From the NCBI GenBank assembly GCA_023430625.1, contig JAEZAA010000012.1, forward strand, positions 1-9,751: 9,751 nucleotides of DNA, given 5' to 3'. Below are positions 6,067-9,751 of this stretch, one piece after another. Source of the DNA: Pseudomonadota bacterium (GTDB taxonomy: Bacteria; Pseudomonadota; Gammaproteobacteria; Pseudomonadales; Oleiphilaceae). Position numbers and translations under genes: made by a program. Within the stretch, counting starts at the first letter, position 1, and the number at the start of each line of letters is the position of its first letter. Under the pieces are notes generated by a model that saw nothing but the letters and a program-made list of their open reading frames with translations, was not told the DNA's origin and did no database searches.

Positions 6067-8343
6067 GTGGCTGCTGTTCTTGATCGTCCAGAGCGAACCG
6101 CATTCGCACCGGCGCAACGCCTGTTGCTTGCAGCGCTTCTTCCCGTTATTGGCTTTGTCTTTCTGACCTGGATTTACCTGTCATCCCCCTGGCTTGGCTT
6201 GAGCCTGAAAGGACAAGCAGAGACGCCCGGCGTCCTGGTGACGGCAGTCGATGCCAGAGGGCCCGCGGCAGGGCTGATCGAGCCGGGCCAGGTGATTCTG
6301 CAGGTCGTGGGCGCCGACGGCACCAAGCTGCCGTTAGACGGCGCCACCATCAGCCCGGAGGGCGGTTACGCGCTCAGTACCCAGGCGCGCTTTCAGAGTT
6401 TCTTTGCCCGGCACCGGGCTCTCTACCAGACGACCCAGACCGGCAGCATCCAGCTGGAGCTGGCAGACGGCAAACTGGTTCAGCTCGCCGTGGGCAATCG
6501 TCCGCTGGCGTCGGTGCCGATCGGCTTCTGGATCGGTATGACCTGTGGCTTGCTGGGCGCCTTGGTGGGAGCCGGTACCTGGGTATTCCGCCCGCAGGAG
6601 CGGGCCACCCGTCATTTTGCCCTGCATGGCTTTGCCATGTTCTTCGCCGCCTCCGGCGCGACGGTGATCAACCATCGGGACATTACCCTGGAGCCAACCT
6701 GGTTTCTGGTGCTGACCCAGGCCAATCTGCTGGGCGTTGCCATCGGCGTGCTGGCCATTGCCGCGTTGGTCTGGTGTTACCCAAGACCCATTAACCGACT
6801 ACCGGTACCCAAGATCCTCTACAGCATTGGCTTGGCGGCATTTTTCGTGGGTGTTCTCGAAATTGCTCCATCGCCGGTCATGGTGTTTCAACTGCCGGTG
6901 ATGCTCTCGCTGCTGGTCTGTTTTCCGGTATTCAGTGCGCTGCAGTGGCGCCTCAGCCGGGATGCGCCGGCTGACCGGGCGGCACTGCTCTGGTTCATGA
7001 TGGTCATCGGCATCACCATGACCATTGCCATTGGCGCGAATCTGATGCCGGTGGCCCTGTCGTCGGAAGTGCTCATCTCCACCTCCAGCGTCTACGCGCT
7101 CATCCTGCTGATGTATGTGGGGCTGGCCTTTGGGGTGATTCGCTACCGGCTGTTTAACCTGGGCGAGTGGTGGTTCGCCGCCATGATGTGGGGCATGAGC
7201 GGTCTGTTGGTGATCCTGCTCGATGCGATCCTGCTCACGCTCAATGCCAGTCTGAGCCTGTCGCTGGCGATTTCCCTGATGCTGGCGGGCTGGCTCTATT
7301 TCCCGCTGCGCCAATGGCTGTGGCGGGCATTGAGCCCGGAAGCCCGCCAGACCATTGAACATTACTTGCCGGAACTGATCGAGACCCTGTTTACCGCACG
7401 CTCCTCGGACGAACTCCTGGACAACTGGCGCCTGCTGCTGGAGCGGGTGTATCGGCCCCTCAACCTGCAGGTGCAGACTTATGCGCTGGCGCAAGCAGAG
7501 CTTGATCAGGAAGGCCTCGTGCTGCGCATTCCGTCCATCAAGGGGGCGGAATGCATCGAATTGAGCCATGGCCACGAAGGCCGGCGTCTCTTTACCTCCG
7601 CCGATGTACGCCTAGCCGACGCCATGCGGGCGCTGACCCAGCAGGCAGCGGTGTTGCGCCAAGCGGAAGACGAACAACTGCGCATGGCAGCGGCGCGGGA
7701 GCGTGAAAAGCGGATGTTGCTGCAGGATCTGCATGATGGCGTGGGCGGGCTCACCACCAACATCGCCCTGATCGCCGAAGTGACCAAGCGGGAAGAAGCC
7801 CTGCCAAAGGTTCGCGATCAGTTGGACACCATGGCCGGCCTGGCGCGGGAAGCGCTCGCGGAGGTGCGCAACGTCATGCATACCCTGGATGACGACGACG
7901 TGGACTGGCGCTCGCTTTGCGCCAACTTGCGTTTCACAGGCCAGCAACTGCTGTTGGCGCATGGCATCGAGTTTTCACTGGTTTCGGACCTTGCCGAGCC
8001 GGCGCCGCCACCGGATAGCGTGTTGGCCCTGAATTTGTATCGACTCTACAAGGAGTGCCTTACCAACGTGGTCAAGCATGCCCAGGCCACTGAGGTGCGG
8101 GTTGAGTTTACTGTGTCGCCCCAGTGGTTCGAGCTTTGCGTCGAGGATAACGGCGTCGGCTGGCGTCAGGGGCAGGCGGCCCAGGGAAGTGACCCGGTCA
8201 TGAGCGGCGGGCAGGGCCTGCGCAGCCTGCATGCCCGTGCTGCTCATTTCGGCGGAGAGGTGGAGGTGGAGACTGCACAGGGAACCCGAATCAGGGTGCG
8301 GATCCCATTGCCGGTGCATTTTTCACCGGAGTCGGGCACTTAG
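6067..8343 (+). CDS. Polytopic sensor histidine kinase with PDZ-like sensor segment (HisKA_3 type)
   Basis: This 758-aa inner-membrane kinase should phosphorylate the response regulator encoded just downstream. One transmembrane helix (~18-38) is followed by a ~110-residue segment, probably periplasmic. That segment contains GVLVTAVDARGPAAGL and IEPGQVILQVVGADG, which looks like a PDZ domain. About nine more hydrophobic helices follow between ~152 and ~413. A cytoplasmic region (~425-510) and a charged coiled coil (~515-553) lead to the HisKA_3 dimerisation box QDLHDGVGG with phospho-acceptor H556. The HATPase_c domain shows the N-box KECLTNVVKHA (N667), G1 EDNGVGW (~693-699) and G2 GGQGLRSL (~714-721). 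All key residues are intact. The box type pairs with NarL/FixJ-class regulators, as found here. The signal is unknown. A PDZ-like sensor implies a peptide, protein-terminus or envelope-state cue. Confidence 0.88.
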   Translation: MAAVLDRPERTAFAPAQRLLLAALLPVIGFVFLTWIYLSSPWLGLSLKGQAETPGVLVTAVDARGPAAGLIEPGQVILQVVGADGTKLPLDGATISPEGGYALSTQARFQSFFARHRALYQTTQTGSIQLELADGKLVQLAVGNRPLASVPIGFWIGMTCGLLGALVGAGTWVFRPQERATRHFALHGFAMFFAASGATVINHRDITLEPTWFLVLTQANLLGVAIGVLAIAALVWCYPRPINRLPVPKILYSIGLAAFFVGVLEIAPSPVMVFQLPVMLSLLVCFPVFSALQWRLSRDAPADRAALLWFMMVIGITMTIAIGANLMPVALSSEVLISTSSVYALILLMYVGLAFGVIRYRLFNLGEWWFAAMMWGMSGLLVILLDAILLTLNASLSLSLAISLMLAGWLYFPLRQWLWRALSPEARQTIEHYLPELIETLFTARSSDELLDNWRLLLERVYRPLNLQVQTYALAQAELDQEGLVLRIPSIKGAECIELSHGHEGRRLFTSADVRLADAMRALTQQAAVLRQAEDEQLRMAAAREREKRMLLQDLHDGVGGLTTNIALIAEVTKREEALPKVRDQLDTMAGLAREALAEVRNVMHTLDDDDVDWRSLCANLRFTGQQLLLAHGIEFSLVSDLAEPAPPPDSVLALNLYRLYKECLTNVVKHAQATEVRVEFTVSPQWFELCVEDNGVGWRQGQAAQGSDPVMSGGQGLRSLHARAAHFGGEVEVETAQGTRIRVRIPLPVHFSPESGT

Positions 8344-8386
8344 GGTTTAGAAGCCCGGCTCGTTAAGAGGGCTGGACGTCCATTTT

Positions 8387-8390
8387 GGAG
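8387..8390 (+). promoter_or_regulatory. Ribosome binding site fixing the regulator start at 8400
   Basis: GGAG ends 9 bases before ATG at 8400. The in-frame TTG at 8385 overlaps this site and would add five residues, so the ATG is preferred. Confidence 0.6.
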
Positions 8391-8399
8391 CATTCTGTT

Positions 8400-9041
8400 A
8401 TGGCTGGAGCGGGTCCCATTAAGCTCGTCGTTGTCGAAGACAATCCGCTGTTGCGGGATAACTTGCGGCTGCTACTGGCAGGCGAGCCCGGCATCGAGGT
8501 GCTGGCGGTGTTTGAAACCGCGGAAGAAGCGCTGGCGGAGATCGACCGGCTGCAACCCCGCATGATTCTGTCGGACATCAATTTACCGGGAATGTCCGGC
8601 ATCGATCTCATCCGCCAGGTGCGCGCCAAGCACCCCGAAATTGATGTAATGGCGCACACGGTCAACGAGGATCGTCATACGGTTTTCGCTGCCCTGAAAG
8701 CCGGGGCCAGTGGTTATATCGTCAAGGGTGCCCGGCCCAGTGCGCTGATCGAAGCGCTCTACAGCCTGCACGAAGGGGGCGCACCCATGTCGCCGAAAAT
8801 CGCAAGGGCGGTGGTGCGCGAGTTTCAGGACGATGTGATCGAGCAGGACTTGCTTCTGAGCGCGAAGGAGAAGGAGGTTCTGCTGGGGATTCAGGAAGGG
8901 CTTTCCTACAAGGAAATCGCCGCCCGCATGTGCATCAGCCCGCACACGGTGCACAGCCATATCAAGAAAATCTATGAAAAGCTCCAGGCCAAGGACAAGC
9001 AGGAGGCGATCAGCAAGGCCCGGCGGCGCGGGCTACTCTGA
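8400..9041 (+). CDS. NarL/FixJ-family response regulator (REC + LuxR-type HTH)
   Basis: This 213-aa transcription regulator is the probable partner of the kinase upstream; the genes are 56 bases apart on the same strand. The N-terminal receiver domain has the acidic pair E13-D14 (VVEDNPLLRD), phospho-acceptor D59 in ILSDINLPGMSG, the switch Thr87 in AHTVNED and Lys109 in GYIVKG. The C-terminal LuxR helix-turn-helix (~150-210) reads LSAKEKEVLLGIQEGLSYKE, then ARMCISPHTVHSHIKKIYEK, with the recognition helix around TVHSHIKKIYEKL. All conserved residues are present, so it should be functional. Such regulators dimerise on inverted repeats; the palindrome at 5897-5914 is a candidate target. No other target is visible in the window. 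The gene's own name cannot be given with confidence. Confidence 0.92.
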   Translation: MAGAGPIKLVVVEDNPLLRDNLRLLLAGEPGIEVLAVFETAEEALAEIDRLQPRMILSDINLPGMSGIDLIRQVRAKHPEIDVMAHTVNEDRHTVFAALKAGASGYIVKGARPSALIEALYSLHEGGAPMSPKIARAVVREFQDDVIEQDLLLSAKEKEVLLGIQEGLSYKEIAARMCISPHTVHSHIKKIYEKLQAKDKQEAISKARRRGLL

Positions 9042-9141
9042 GCCGTGAGCCCGACGGCCCAATCGGGGCGAACTGGTGTTCTGGTTGAAGTAAGTGTTTT
9101 CTTTAAGCAGTGGTAACGAACACTGACTTGGGGAAAGAGAC

Positions 9142-9639
9142 ATGTTGGAGAAGGAACTTCTAGGCGCAAAATTCCTGGTGCCGACGACACCGGTTCGTTC
9201 CAGCGACGGGTATATGGACCGCGTGGCCTTTTGCGACGCGCTGAAGGCAGACGCACGGATCGGACACTACAGTGAGGACGGGACGTTCTGGGTGGACCGG
9301 ACCCTGACGTTCATTTACCAGCGGATCATTCCGCACATAGCGGATGCCCTGGCGGCGGATACCCGTTCGGCGGAGTACCAGCGTTACAAATTGGCGGCGC
9401 TGGAGAAGGGCACGCTACAGTTGCACCTGGAGTGGCCGTTGTTTACCTGTCTGCAGGCCAAGAACTTATCATTGAGTTGTGCCCGCTTACTGCAGGAGCA
9501 GGCCGGCTTGCCCGTTCTGCTGGTCGATATGCAGGGCCCGGCCTATGAGGTGGTGGTTCCGGACATGGTGGAGGCCTTCATTGCGCGGCTGGGGCTTGAG
9601 GTTGAGCCGGAGCCTGAGCGCGAGTCCATGCTGGCATGA
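9142..9639 (+). CDS. Unrecognised 165-aa soluble protein
   Basis: I do not recognise a family. The protein is acidic at its end (EVEPEPERES). It has no signal peptide and no transmembrane segment. Aromatic and hydrophobic content is normal for a globular protein: DGTFWVDRTLTFIYQRIIPH, then EWPLFTCLQAKNLSLSCARL and LPVLLVDMQGPAYEVVVPDM. The pattern suggests a mixed alpha/beta fold with a strand at ~123-128 (PVLLVD), but no catalytic motif stands out. The ATG at 9142 has GGGGA at 9130-9134 upstream, an acceptable site. It lies 100 bases after the response regulator on the same strand, and a short inverted repeat (AGTGTT/AACACT, 9093-9124) separates them. It may be transcribed separately. GC-rich third positions match its neighbours, supporting a real gene. 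Confidence 0.7.
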   Translation: MLEKELLGAKFLVPTTPVRSSDGYMDRVAFCDALKADARIGHYSEDGTFWVDRTLTFIYQRIIPHIADALAADTRSAEYQRYKLAALEKGTLQLHLEWPLFTCLQAKNLSLSCARLLQEQAGLPVLLVDMQGPAYEVVVPDMVEAFIARLGLEVEPEPERESMLA

Positions 9640-9659
9640 CCTGGGCGCCGATCAGGAAA

Positions 9660-9693
9660 ACGCAAAACGGAGGCATTACCCCCGGTTTTGCGT
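9660..9693. terminator. Terminator-like hairpin after the 165-aa gene
   Basis: ACGCAAAAC (9660-9668) pairs with GTTTTGCGT (9685-9693), and an inner GGAGG/CCCCC stem caps it with a CATTA loop. The A-rich left and T-rich right arms give a bidirectional terminator shape, 21 bases after the stop at 9639. The T-run is only four bases, so strength is uncertain. Confidence 0.55.
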
Positions 9694-9751
9694 GACGCGC
9701 AGGCAGATGCCGCGCTTGTTGGGTGAACTAGACGTTACGCGACTTCGAACA

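Noticed and set aside
6799..7575. Open frame of 258 codons on the minus strand inside the kinase
   Set aside because: Its Gln/His/Arg-rich translation is typical of the reverse complement of a GC-rich membrane protein, and the sense strand is a well-supported kinase.
9716..9740. GTTGGGT followed by a possible integron attC-like site
   Set aside because: The seven-base core fits GTTRRRY by chance often enough, and no paired core with the expected symmetric arms was found.
9676..9750. Minus-strand frame at the right edge giving SPNKRGICLRVT, similar to a stretch of ribosomal protein S12
   Set aside because: Only about a dozen residues match loosely. It stops right inside the hairpin, and the following S12 motif is absent. 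All three minus frames end with plausible C-termini, so none can be assigned.

Overview
The window looks like chromosomal DNA from a GC-rich gammaproteobacterium, perhaps a marine lineage such as Marinobacter or Alcanivorax relatives. That placement is inferred from codon choice, the glycine-rich lipoprotein start and general protein character, and cannot be confirmed without a search. Most genes are intact and well spaced. Only the left edge shows decay.

Left edge (1-600): a graveyard of partial genes. It holds the last ~35 recognisable codons of an RtcB-type RNA ligase, running off the edge into a 9-bp tandem repeat (Val-Glu-Leu codons), and a PIN-domain (VapC-like) toxin that has lost its N-terminal part. 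The remaining PIN frame opens inside a 36-bp imperfect inverted repeat just downstream of glpQ.

603-2588: a secreted glycerophosphodiester phosphodiesterase (GlpQ family, minus strand), divergent from a small SRPBCC/AHSA1-type protein (plus strand). A clear rho-independent terminator at 2621-2658 serves the convergent minus-strand operon.

2666-5783 (minus): a probable two-gene lipoprotein operon. The first gene is a YncE-like beta-propeller lipoprotein with one CXXCH haem-binding motif. The second is a glycine-rich lipoprotein with two carboxypeptidase-regulatory-like beta-sandwich domains. Their promoter region faces that of a two-component system on the plus strand (6067-9041): a polytopic histidine kinase with a PDZ-like extracytoplasmic segment and a NarL/FixJ-type response regulator. 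An 18-bp perfect palindrome with TACCCCC half-sites lies between the divergent units. The simplest hypothesis is that the regulator binds it and controls the lipoprotein operon, itself, or both. This kinase-regulator-lipoprotein module is the most interesting part of the window.

9142-9639 (plus): an unrecognised 165-aa soluble protein, followed by a terminator-like hairpin. The last ~60 bases hold no gene that can be assigned.
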